This document shows, one piece after another, positions 14,494 to 22,826 of a stretch of 64,000 nt of DNA. The stretch is from Leminorella richardii. GTDB lineage: Bacteria > Pseudomonadota > Gammaproteobacteria > Enterobacterales > Enterobacteriaceae. The notes under the pieces were generated by a model, which was not told the DNA's origin, made no database searches, and was given only the letters and a program-made list of their open reading frames with translations. Both the position numbers and the translations under genes were made by a program. Position 1 is the stretch's first letter. The number at the start of each line of letters is the position of its first letter. The stretch lies in assembly GCF_900478135.1 (NCBI RefSeq), contig NZ_LS483470.1, positions 613,501 to 677,500 of the forward strand, read 5' to 3'.

Positions 14494-17160
14494 TTGAGAG
14501 GTCCAAAACAAAAGCAAAAGCCTTTTCCCGTCGTCGAATATCAACAGTGTCCCGCAAAGACGTATCGGGATGACGATGGAAACTTATTGCAGGGACGCAG
14601 CGTCTATGAGCACTGCCTGATCGTTGGCTCAGTGGCTAATTGCTTGATCGCCTATTTCCCTGAATCTCTACGTAAGCTTTTCCCCGAAGGCAGTGCGTTA
14701 GTTGCGGCCTGCCACGACGTCGGCAAGCTGTCGCCGACGTTCTATCTGCGCCTGCAAATCGCCCTTAAACTCGCCTCGTCGCCCTTGGCGCAATCGCTGC
14801 TTTCTTGCCTGGCGTTTTCGCCCCAGCCCAAAATGACGGAGATTAGCCATTTTGAACAACGGGGATGGAGTGGCCACGCTGGGGCAGGAGCGATTGCGAT
14901 GGAGGATATCTCGGGAAGTTCCGTTATCGGCGCGATAGTCGGGCAGCATCACGGCCGCCGTGCTGCTACTAGCATCCACTGTGCAAATAGCGAGGTGCTA
15001 GGCGGCGAAGCGTGGCAGCGAGAGCGCCGCGCGCTGGTTGAGGCGCTGCAGCGGGAGTTTAATGAGCCTTGGCCTGCTATTAACGACTTTGCACCGCGCC
15101 AGCTTCTGGCAGGATTGACCTCGGTTGCCGACTGGATTGGCTCAAGCCGTGCATTTGATAATCCCGCTTTACCTTGGAGAGAACAGCTTCCTCTGGCACT
15201 GGATACCGCAGGGATCGTTGAGACGCCGCAGTTTTTACCAAACCTGACGTTTGGTGACATATTCAAAGATGAAACAGGACACCCCTATCACCCCAACGAA
15301 GCCCAGCTTTTGCTCCATGAGGCAATAACGGGACCGGGCGTTTACGTGCTGGAAGCGCCTATGGGGTTAGGGAAAACCGAGGCTGCTCTGTATGCCGCAT
15401 ATAAGGTTTTGGCCGCAGGACAGGCAAACGGCATCTATTTTGCCCTGCCTACCCAGCTTACCTCCGACAAAATTCATCAGCGGTTTTCTGCATACTTACA
15501 GGCGATTTTGGCGCCGGACAGTCAGCACAGGCAGGCGTTGCTGCTACATGGCAAGGCGCATTTGCAGGCGCAGGAAATGGGCGAAGAAGGCAAACCCGGC
15601 GGCAGCTGGTTTGCATCGCGCAAGCGCGGCCTGCTGGCTCCGTTCGCTGTCGGTACTCTCGATCAGGCACTGATGGCGGCGATGAACGTCACGCATGGGT
15701 TTGTTCGTGCTTATGGGCTTGCAGGTAAGGTCGTCGTCTTGGATGAGGTACACAGTTACGATTCCTTCACTAGCCTGATTATGCATAGGCTCGTTGAAAT
15801 ATTACGCGCGCTTCACTGCACCGTCATTATTCTTAGCGCCACGCTTACACAGTCGCGCAGAGCAGCGCTGCTGTCTGCTTCATCTACTGACAGCGATGCC
15901 TATCCGTTAATTAGTGCACAGCCACATCTGTCACCAGACGTATTTAGCCTGCCGCTGTCGCCTCCCGCATCAAAAAAAGTCGATTTACAGTTTGTTCCTT
16001 ACGATCCGGCGCAGGCGCTGGAGGAGGCGTTACGGCGCGCAGAGCAGGGGCAGCAGGTGTTGTGGATTGAAAATACCGTAAGCGACGCACAGGCTCGCTA
16101 CTTTGACTTCGCCGCCCGCTGCGCGGAAATGGGCATTGAGTGCGGCCTATTGCATTCTCGATTTACGCCGCGCGATCGCGCAGAAAAAGAGGATATCTGG
16201 GTCAATCTGTATGGCAAAAGCGGCTGGGCGGATCGCATCCGCGCTGGTCGTGTGCTGATAGGGACTCAGGTTCTTGAGCAATCGATAGACATTGACGCCG
16301 ATTTCTTAGTCACCCGTTTTGCGCCGACCGATTTGCTGATGCAGCGCCTCGGGCGGCTTTGGCGACACGCGCAGACGCCGCGCCCGAAAGGCGCGCGCTG
16401 CGAGGCGTGGATATTAGCGCCGGAGGTGGACGCTGCGACGGCGTCTCCCGAACGGGAGTTCGGCGCTAGCGCACTGGTGTATTCGCCTTACGTTCTTTGC
16501 CGCTCGCTGGAAGTTTGGCATGCACGTTCTGGCGTGTCTTTGCCTGAGGATATTCGCCCCATGCTGGAGGCGACCTACGTTGAGCGTGAAGAGCCAGAGC
16601 CGATGAGCCGGTGGAAGCATGAGCTGTTTAACGGCAGAAAAATTTGGCCTGCCCGTAAGGGCGTTAATGAGCTTGAACAGCTCGCCCGCCTGACGCTTTC
16701 GAGTGAGTCGACAACGCTGCCGGAAAGCCGCGCTCGGACGCGCTACAGCGAGCAGGATAACGGTGCTTTCCTGTTACTGCGCGCCGTCATCCGTGATGAA
16801 AAAGCCAAAACGATCCGCCTACAGCTGCTTGATGATGAGTGGCTAGAAATTCCGAAGCAGCGCAATCGGCTAGATGAAGCCCTGTGGCGGCAATATTCCC
16901 TGCGTCTAGAGAGTGAGCGCGTATCGCTGCGTTGTACGCAATACCCTGACGCAGTGGAAGGTGAATGGATTTGGGATTGCGGACTGCGGCACCTGTTCTA
17001 TGCCGGAAATCCTGCAGAAAATGAGGATCGCGAGCTGAGAGTGGCGATAGTGGGGGCCGACGGCGACCTGCGCGGGATTGACGGTGAGTTTCAGTCGGCC
17101 CGCTACCTCTATAGCTATCGGGCCGGCACGGGCCTTCGCATTATGAAAAAGGAGCAATAA
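14494..17160 (+). CDS. cas3: Cas3 helicase-nuclease of the type I-E CRISPR system
   Basis: The HD-nuclease/superfamily 2 helicase that degrades DNA flagged by Cascade. The HD domain is N-terminal (VYEHCLIVGSVANCL, then ACHDVGKLS). Walker A is APMGLGKTEAAL near residue 290, the DEAD-like box is LDEVHSYD near 420, motif III is SATLTQSRR, and motif VI is QRLGRLWRH near 620. A TTG at 14494 is the likely start because GAAGGGG lies 6 bases before it; a TTG at 14479 would extend the protein by five residues to 893 but has no ribosome site. Length fits E. coli Cas3. cas8e follows after two bases, so the operon is tightly coupled. Confidence 0.95.
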   Translation: MRGPKQKQKPFPVVEYQQCPAKTYRDDDGNLLQGRSVYEHCLIVGSVANCLIAYFPESLRKLFPEGSALVAACHDVGKLSPTFYLRLQIALKLASSPLAQSLLSCLAFSPQPKMTEISHFEQRGWSGHAGAGAIAMEDISGSSVIGAIVGQHHGRRAATSIHCANSEVLGGEAWQRERRALVEALQREFNEPWPAINDFAPRQLLAGLTSVADWIGSSRAFDNPALPWREQLPLALDTAGIVETPQFLPNLTFGDIFKDETGHPYHPNEAQLLLHEAITGPGVYVLEAPMGLGKTEAALYAAYKVLAAGQANGIYFALPTQLTSDKIHQRFSAYLQAILAPDSQHRQALLLHGKAHLQAQEMGEEGKPGGSWFASRKRGLLAPFAVGTLDQALMAAMNVTHGFVRAYGLAGKVVVLDEVHSYDSFTSLIMHRLVEILRALHCTVIILSATLTQSRRAALLSASSTDSDAYPLISAQPHLSPDVFSLPLSPPASKKVDLQFVPYDPAQALEEALRRAEQGQQVLWIENTVSDAQARYFDFAARCAEMGIECGLLHSRFTPRDRAEKEDIWVNLYGKSGWADRIRAGRVLIGTQVLEQSIDIDADFLVTRFAPTDLLMQRLGRLWRHAQTPRPKGARCEAWILAPEVDAATASPEREFGASALVYSPYVLCRSLEVWHARSGVSLPEDIRPMLEATYVEREEPEPMSRWKHELFNGRKIWPARKGVNELEQLARLTLSSESTTLPESRARTRYSEQDNGAFLLLRAVIRDEKAKTIRLQLLDDEWLEIPKQRNRLDEALWRQYSLRLESERVSLRCTQYPDAVEGEWIWDCGLRHLFYAGNPAENEDRELRVAIVGADGDLRGIDGEFQSARYLYSYRAGTGLRIMKKEQ

Positions 17161-17162
17161 AG

Positions 17163-18671
17163 ATGGAGGAGTCGGGTAATCGCTTTAACCTTATTGACGA
17201 ACCTTGGATCCCGGTTGTGGATGTAGGGCGCGTCAGCCTAAAACAACTGTTTAGCGATCCGCAGCTGCGTGCGTTGGGAGGAAATTCGATACAGAAAATC
17301 GCCCTGATGAAGCTGCTGCAGGCTATTTGTCAGGCCGCCGTAACGCCGGAAAACGATACGCAGTGGCGTGAACTCGGCGTCGATGGCTTGTGTTATGCAG
17401 CGCTGAACTATCTGGAGAAATGGCGAGATCGCTTCTGGCTGTATGGCGAAAGGCCGTTCTTGCAAATGCCTGCGGTTGTGCGGGCGGAGGTTAAACCCTT
17501 CGGCACGGTGCTGCCGGAGGTGTCCACTGGCAATACCACGGTGCTGACGCAAAGCCAGAGGGAGAAGCCAATGAGCGATGCGGATAAGGCGCTATTGCTG
17601 GTGGTGCAGATGAGTATGGCGCTGGGGGGTAAAAAAACGGACAACGGCGTAGTGTTGACGCCGGGTTATCCGGGGAAAACTAACGACAAGGGGAAACCTG
17701 CGACCGGCAAGTCCGGCTCTGCGCTGGCGTTTATGGGGTTGATGCACAGTTTTTGCGTTGGTGACACTCTGCGGGAAACGCTGTGGCTGAACCTCTTTAC
17801 TGCTAACGATATCGCCGCTCTGACACAATATCCGTCCGGTTTAGGACGAGCTCCATGGGAGGAAATGCCCGAAGGTGAAGATTGTCCCGTTGCGCGTGAA
17901 CTGAAACGCAACCTTATGGGGCGATTAGTACCGCTGGGGCGCTTTTGCCTGCTGGCCGAGGGCGGGCTGCACTATAGCGAAGGTATTAGCCACGGTAACT
18001 ATAAAGAAGGGTTTTACGATCCTTCCGTGTTGATTAACAAGAAAGGGAAAGAGTTGAAGGTTAAGTGGACCGACCCCGGTCGCCGCCCCTGGCGGGAGCT
18101 CACCTCACAACTGGCGTTTTTACAATCGCAGGAGTCTGAATGGGAATGCGAGCAGCTGCGCATTGCTATTGAAAAGGTCCGCCGAACAAAAATCACGTTC
18201 GGCGTTTGGTCCGGCGGCCTGAGAGTCAGCAGCAACGCGGGAGAGCAGTACGTTTCTGGTTCAGACGATCTGGTGGAGTCTTTGTTTCATTTGGATTCTA
18301 GCGAATTGACTCAGATATGGTTTTCCCATTTTCAAGGGGAAATGGGCGCACTGGACCAGATGGCGAAGCGTCTGTTTGGCTGTGTTAGCAACTGGTGTCG
18401 CGAAATGAAGCTGGAGCCTAAATCAATTGCGCCCTTGGCGACAGAGCTGTTTTGGCAGCTTTGCGAACGTCAGGCGCAGGATCTTATTGATAGTTGCCTG
18501 GATCTCGACGCGCGTTTGCAGCTGCGCAGGCAGTTTACCCGTTGGCTGTATCAGGCTTTCGATAGTTTCTGCCCTCACGACACGGCACGCCAGCTTGACG
18601 CGTGGGCCAAGAGTCGCCCTAGCGTTGCAGACTATCTTGATATGGATGTACCCGAGAAGGAGAACGTATGA
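17163..18671 (+). CDS. casA: Cas8e (Cse1/CasA), large subunit of Cascade
   Basis: A 502-residue Cse1. In type I-E Cascade it recognises the PAM, opens the target DNA and recruits Cas3. The opening FNLIDEPWIPVVDVGRVSLKQLF is the hallmark of the family. The start is two bases after the cas3 stop, and its last four bases overlap the start of cse2. Because this subunit reads the PAM, its sequence is relevant to the unusual pyrimidine-only spacer edge in the array. Confidence 0.95.
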   Translation: MEESGNRFNLIDEPWIPVVDVGRVSLKQLFSDPQLRALGGNSIQKIALMKLLQAICQAAVTPENDTQWRELGVDGLCYAALNYLEKWRDRFWLYGERPFLQMPAVVRAEVKPFGTVLPEVSTGNTTVLTQSQREKPMSDADKALLLVVQMSMALGGKKTDNGVVLTPGYPGKTNDKGKPATGKSGSALAFMGLMHSFCVGDTLRETLWLNLFTANDIAALTQYPSGLGRAPWEEMPEGEDCPVARELKRNLMGRLVPLGRFCLLAEGGLHYSEGISHGNYKEGFYDPSVLINKKGKELKVKWTDPGRRPWRELTSQLAFLQSQESEWECEQLRIAIEKVRRTKITFGVWSGGLRVSSNAGEQYVSGSDDLVESLFHLDSSELTQIWFSHFQGEMGALDQMAKRLFGCVSNWCREMKLEPKSIAPLATELFWQLCERQAQDLIDSCLDLDARLQLRRQFTRWLYQAFDSFCPHDTARQLDAWAKSRPSVADYLDMDVPEKENV

Positions 18672-19183
18672 GTACCATAACAGAGCGCCGCACGCGCAGC
18701 GGCGAATTTATCAGCTACCTGTTCAGGCTCTGCCAGCAGGATAAGGGCGCCGCCGCTCGCCTGCGTCGCGCGGCCAACCCTGCGACCGAATATCAAAGCT
18801 GGGAGGTTTTAGGCGGCTTTGGTATCAAGCTTGACAACGATACTGAGCGACGCGTTCATGCGCTGATAGCCTCAGCCCTAGCAAACAGCCGTGCGGAGAA
18901 AAACGGTTCGCTGAAGCTGGGGAAGGCTATCTTTGACAGTTATCCTAAAGACAACGACAGCAAACAGGCTAAGGCTCGGCTTCTCCGACTGCTGGCGTGT
19001 GATTCAGCGCAGGAGGCCTGTTTGATTCTGCGGCCGCTGTTAAAGCTGATTCAAAGTCGCGTGTCGCAACCGCTTGATTACGAGCTGTTACTCAACGAAC
19101 TTTTATGGTTTGGCGATAAAACTAAGGCTCGATGGGCGCAACAGTTCTATGCCAGAGAGGAACGCGAGGAGAGCAGTTTATGA
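18668..19183 (+). CDS. casB: Cse2 (Cas11e/CasB), small subunit of Cascade
   Basis: A 171-residue, mostly helical basic protein with the Cse2 pattern: AARLRRAANPATEYQSWEVL near the N-terminus and a C-terminal LLNELLWFGDKTKARWAQQFY. Two copies line the target strand in Cascade. It overlaps cas8e by 4 bases (ATGA) and the following cas6e by 4 bases. Confidence 0.93.
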   Translation: MSTITERRTRSGEFISYLFRLCQQDKGAAARLRRAANPATEYQSWEVLGGFGIKLDNDTERRVHALIASALANSRAEKNGSLKLGKAIFDSYPKDNDSKQAKARLLRLLACDSAQEACLILRPLLKLIQSRVSQPLDYELLLNELLWFGDKTKARWAQQFYAREEREESSL

Positions 19184-19815
19184 CGCACTATATCAGCGCA
19201 CTGCGTCTGGACGCACATGCCTGTCGTCAGCTAAAGATTACGGACGGCTATAGCCTGCACCGCGTGGTGTATAGCCTGTTTGACGACGTCCGTTCCGATG
19301 AACAGAAGCAAGGGTCTGTCGCCAGCGGCATCCAATGGGTTGATAAAGGCGGCGACGCTCGCGGACGGCGCGTTCTGATCCTTTCAAATCGGCCGCCGAA
19401 AGAGCCAGAAGTGGGAGTGCTGGAAACTCGCACCGTGCCGGAAGACTTTCTTTCCTATCGTCACTACCGCTTCACCGTCTGCCTGAATCCAACAAAGCGG
19501 GATAGCCAGACGCGCAAATTGACCCCGATACGCGGGCGTGAAGCCATTAGTGCATGGTTTTGCCAGCGCGCATCAATCTGGGGATTTCACGTCGACCCGC
19601 AACAGGTTCAGGTCGACGGCGTTAAGGTGATGCAGTTTGACGCAGGCGTTCAGAAAAACGTCACGTTGCAGCAGGCGACCCTAAGTGGGCGGCTCACCGT
19701 TGTGGAACCCAACCTGTTTGAAAGCAGCTTTATGAGTGGCGTGGGGCGTGGTCGCGCGTTCGGCTGCGGCCTGTTGCAAATCGTTCCTCTCCCTGAAAAC
19801 GACCTTTTTGATTAA
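19180..19815 (+). CDS. casE: Cas6e (Cse3/CasE), crRNA-processing endonuclease
   Basis: A 211-residue Cas6e, the RAMP protein that cuts the pre-crRNA 3' of each repeat hairpin and stays on the crRNA. The catalytic-type histidine lies in YSLHRVVYSLFDD, and the glycine-rich C-terminus GVGRGRAFGCGLLQIVPL is typical. ATG at 19180 overlaps the cse2 stop by four bases; an upstream frame opening at 19132 is ignored. The gene sits before cas7e. In E. coli casE comes after casD, so the position is a rearrangement relative to the textbook order. Confidence 0.92.
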   Translation: MTHYISALRLDAHACRQLKITDGYSLHRVVYSLFDDVRSDEQKQGSVASGIQWVDKGGDARGRRVLILSNRPPKEPEVGVLETRTVPEDFLSYRHYRFTVCLNPTKRDSQTRKLTPIRGREAISAWFCQRASIWGFHVDPQQVQVDGVKVMQFDAGVQKNVTLQQATLSGRLTVVEPNLFESSFMSGVGRGRAFGCGLLQIVPLPENDLFD

Positions 19816-19830
19816 AACAAGGAAGACGTC

Positions 19831-20877
19831 ATGACTTATTTGAAAAATACCCGTATTGAATTCCATATTCTGCAATCTTTCCCCGTTACCTGCTTAAACC
19901 GCGATGACGTCGGCGCGCCGAAAAGCGCCATTGTCGGCGGCGTTACCCGTGCACGAGTTAGTTCACAGTGCTGGAAGCGTCAGGTGCGCTTAGCGCTTCA
20001 GGAGTTTGGCATCAAGCTTGGCGTAAGAACTAAAAAGGTGAAAGAGTTTATTTATCCACATTGCGTTGCTTTGGGTGCCAGTGAGACTCAGGCGGAAGGC
20101 TGTGCGGAAAAAATAGCGGAACTTCTGGCTGACGATACGCTGTTGTTTGTCAGCGACGCAGAGGCTGCCGCCTTTGCTGCCTATGCCAAAGAAAAGGGCT
20201 TTGATGCTGCGCAGATCAAAGAGAAAGAGCTGGAGAAACTGGCGAAGAAAAACCTCAATGTTCATTTGGATGCGTTGGATATCACTCTGTTTGGTAGAAT
20301 GGTCGCTAAGGCGGCGGATATGAACGTCGAAGCGGCGGCCTCATTTAGTCATGCTATTTCCACACATAAAGTGAGCAATGAGGTGGAGTTTTTTACCGCG
20401 TTAGACGATCGACCTGATGGACTTAATTCTGCGCATATGGGAAGTCTGGAGTTTAACGCCGCTACCTACTATCGCTATATCAGTCTTGATTTAGGCCAGC
20501 TGGCGCAGACGTTAGGGTTGGATGGAGATCCTACTTCTGCCGAGTTGCTGCGTCAGGCGGTTGCCGCATTTACTAAAGCGCTGTTTGTTGCCGTACCTTC
20601 CGCCCGCCAGACCACGCAGTCCGGCGCCAGTCCGTGGGAGTTTGCCCGCGTGCTGGTTCGGCAGGGGCAGCGTTTACAGGTTCCGTTTGAAACGCCCGTT
20701 AAGGCGGAGCAGGGAGGGTATTTACAGCCCAGCATCAACGCATTGAATAAATATATTAATGAAAAAGAGAAGCTTAGCGGTTCGCTGTTCGGCAAGCTGG
20801 GCGACTACGCGTGGGGCGAGGATCTAGATTATTCCATCGATAGCCTAATTCACGATCTGCAACGCCACGCGGGGTAA
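19831..20877 (+). CDS. casC: Cas7e (Cse4/CasC), backbone subunit of Cascade
   Basis: A 348-residue Cas7e. Six copies form the Cascade spine around the crRNA spacer. Recognisable stretches are IEFHILQSFPVTCLNRDDVGAPKSA, GVTRARVSSQCWKRQVR near the N-terminus, and HAISTHKVSNEVEFFTALDD in the middle. AAGGAAG lies 7-8 bases before the ATG. It is followed by cas5e after 3 bases. Confidence 0.95.
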   Translation: MTYLKNTRIEFHILQSFPVTCLNRDDVGAPKSAIVGGVTRARVSSQCWKRQVRLALQEFGIKLGVRTKKVKEFIYPHCVALGASETQAEGCAEKIAELLADDTLLFVSDAEAAAFAAYAKEKGFDAAQIKEKELEKLAKKNLNVHLDALDITLFGRMVAKAADMNVEAAASFSHAISTHKVSNEVEFFTALDDRPDGLNSAHMGSLEFNAATYYRYISLDLGQLAQTLGLDGDPTSAELLRQAVAAFTKALFVAVPSARQTTQSGASPWEFARVLVRQGQRLQVPFETPVKAEQGGYLQPSINALNKYINEKEKLSGSLFGKLGDYAWGEDLDYSIDSLIHDLQRHAG

Positions 20878-20880
20878 GCC

Positions 20881-21582
20881 ATGGACGAGCGCTATTTGCT
20901 CCTCTGGCTGGAAGGGCCGCTGCAAAGCTGGGGACACGATTCTCGCTTTGGCCGCCGCGACACGCTGTCGTTTCCGACCATGTCCGGCGTGTGCGGCATT
21001 CTCTGCGCCGCGCTGGGTGCGGGCGGTGAGCAGCGTGAGCTTCTGGCCGCAGTAACGAGGGGAGACTGGCGCGTTCGCGCGCTGGTTAGTGAGGATAAAC
21101 GTGCCGCTGCGCCACCGCTGCGCGATTTTCATATGGTCGGCAGCGGCTATGACGAAAGCGATCCGTGGCAGCTGTTGCTGATCCCTAAAACAAGCGAAGG
21201 TAAAAAAGCCGTCGGCGGCGGTACGAAAATGACCTACCGCTACTATTTACAGGACTGCGTTTTTGCCGTTGTAGTGCCGATGGAGGCGGAGTTAGCACAG
21301 CGTATTTCCGAGGCGTTGACCTCTCCGGTATGGGAACTCTCGCTGGGGCGAAAAAGCTGCGCGCCTACGGAGTTTATTGGGCAGGGGGTCTTTGATACGC
21401 CGCAAGAGGCGTGGGCGCGCTGCGATACTCTGGCTGGGGAAAAAGGCCGCGTTGCGGGTTTTGACGTGCGAAGCGGCGCTTATCCCGAGGACGGAGAAGT
21501 GTTAACCCTTAACGACGTACCGATTCAGTTCGGCGTTGATAAGCGTTATCGCGATCGTCAGGTGACCGTTATCAAACCGTAA
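20881..21582 (+). CDS. casD: Cas5e (CasD), 5'-handle-binding subunit of Cascade
   Basis: A 233-residue Cas5e that caps the 5' handle of the crRNA. The start LLLWLEGPLQSWGHDSRFGRRDTLSFPTMSGVCGILCAALG is the family signature. The gene begins 3 bases after cas7e, and about 44 bp separate its stop from cas1, where a GGAGG ribosome site is found. Confidence 0.95.
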   Translation: MDERYLLLWLEGPLQSWGHDSRFGRRDTLSFPTMSGVCGILCAALGAGGEQRELLAAVTRGDWRVRALVSEDKRAAAPPLRDFHMVGSGYDESDPWQLLLIPKTSEGKKAVGGGTKMTYRYYLQDCVFAVVVPMEAELAQRISEALTSPVWELSLGRKSCAPTEFIGQGVFDTPQEAWARCDTLAGEKGRVAGFDVRSGAYPEDGEVLTLNDVPIQFGVDKRYRDRQVTVIKP

Positions 21583-21626
21583 CGCAGGCGGGCCATATAG
21601 GCCCGCTGTTAATTTAGGGAGGATAC

Positions 21627-22487
21627 ATGGCGAACGGTCGACGTCTCTTTGTCAAAATTACCCGTGAATCTCTACCGCAGGTTAAGGATAAATATCCGTT
21701 TATCTATCTGGAACGAGGCAGGTTGGAGATTGACGACAGCAGCCTGAAGTGGTTGGACTCTGAAGGCAACGTCGTACGCCTGCCAGTTGCTACGCTCAAT
21801 ACGCTGCTTCTCGGGCCGGGAACGTCCATTACCCACGAGGCGGTGAAAACGGCGGCTGCGGCCAACTGTTCTCTTTGTTGGGTGGGGGAGGATAGCCTGC
21901 TGTTTTATGCCGCTGGATTTCAGCCTACGGCGGACAGCCGAAATCTGCGGCGCCAGATGGAACTGGCCTGCGACAAAAAGCGCGCGCTGGAAGTCGCCAG
22001 AACGATGTTTTCCGAGCGTTTTCCCGATGCCGATCTGGAGGGAAAAAGCCTAAAGGAAATGATGGGTATGGAGGGAAATCGAGTACGCATGCTGTATCAG
22101 GAAAAGGCGCAGCACTACGGAGTTGGTTGGAAAGGGCGGCAGTTTACGCCAAATCGCTTTGAGCTAAGCGATACGACTAACCAAATCCTAACGTCGGCCA
22201 ATGCGGCTTTGTACGGCATCCTTTGTTCAGCGGTACATGCGATGGGCTATTCTCCTCACGTTGGTTTTATTCATACCGGTTCACCGTTACCGTTTATTTA
22301 CGATTTAGCCGATTTGTACAAAGCGGAGTTGAGCATCGATCTGGCCTTCGCGCTGAATAAGGAAATGGCAGGGCAGTATGATAAGCATCTGTTGGCGAAA
22401 CGCTTTCGCGAGCGGGTTATCGCCATGGACTTGTTGACACTGGTGGCCCGAGATATCACTCGCCTGCTGGGAGAGGGAAAGAAATGA
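21627..22487 (+). CDS. cas1: Cas1e integrase, spacer acquisition
   Basis: A 286-residue Cas1 of the I-E type. The metal ligands are visible as the Glu in MEGNRVRMLY, the His in GFIHTGSPLPF and the Asp in YDLADLYK. With Cas2 it forms the integrase that inserts new spacers next to the leader. ATG is preceded by GGAGG at 21617-21621. The last four bases overlap cas2. Confidence 0.96.
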   Translation: MANGRRLFVKITRESLPQVKDKYPFIYLERGRLEIDDSSLKWLDSEGNVVRLPVATLNTLLLGPGTSITHEAVKTAAAANCSLCWVGEDSLLFYAAGFQPTADSRNLRRQMELACDKKRALEVARTMFSERFPDADLEGKSLKEMMGMEGNRVRMLYQEKAQHYGVGWKGRQFTPNRFELSDTTNQILTSANAALYGILCSAVHAMGYSPHVGFIHTGSPLPFIYDLADLYKAELSIDLAFALNKEMAGQYDKHLLAKRFRERVIAMDLLTLVARDITRLLGEGKK

Positions 22488-22774
22488 TAGTCGTCGTTGC
22501 CAACGATCTTCCTCCCGCGGTGCGTGGCCGCATGAAGCTTTGGTTTGTCGAGCCTAAAGCTAATGTGTTTGTCTCCGGCGTTAAGGACTCCGTCGCTAAT
22601 CACGTTGTGAACTATCTGCTAGGCCACTGCCCGACGGATGCGGGCGTGATCATTTTTAAAAGCCTGCCCAACCCGCCCGGCTATGAAATCAGAACCGTCG
22701 GGCTGCCTGATAAAACCCTTTGTGAGATATCTGGTTTGCAGCTGGTTATTGAGAAAATGCTGACAGCAGATTAA
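22484..22774 (+). CDS. cas2: Cas2e, spacer-acquisition dimer core
   Basis: A 96-residue Cas2 of the I-E type (MIVVVANDLPPAVRGRMKLWFVEPKANVFVSGVKD) that bridges two Cas1 dimers. It overlaps cas1 by four bases. The CRISPR leader begins directly after the stop codon, so adaptation genes and array are physically adjacent. Confidence 0.96.
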   Translation: MIVVVANDLPPAVRGRMKLWFVEPKANVFVSGVKDSVANHVVNYLLGHCPTDAGVIIFKSLPNPPGYEIRTVGLPDKTLCEISGLQLVIEKMLTAD

Positions 22775-22826
22775 GTTGCGAACCCAATATGTGGGTTGTT
22801 TAGGGGCTCTTTAACAATATATTGGT
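22775..22826 (+). promoter_or_regulatory. CRISPR leader with boxB-like hairpin and boxA antitermination element
   Basis: Only 52 bp separate cas2 from the first repeat. A small hairpin AACCCA-ATATG-TGGGTT lies at 22781-22797. The core GCTCTTTAACA (22806-22816) then matches the boxA sequence of rRNA operon leaders exactly, 10 bases before repeat 1. boxA recruits NusB/NusE to let RNA polymerase read through Rho-sensitive untranslated RNA, and boxA elements ahead of CRISPR arrays have been reported in Salmonella. The order hairpin then boxA is that of rrn leaders. The promoter would have to lie in or near the end of cas2. Confidence 0.7.

Noticed and set aside
22812..22824. IHF-like sequence TAACAATATATTG in the CRISPR leader
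   Set aside because: One mismatch to the IHF consensus, but it overlaps the boxA element and lies only 2 bp from the first repeat, closer than the functional IHF site in E. coli. boxA explains the conserved bases better.
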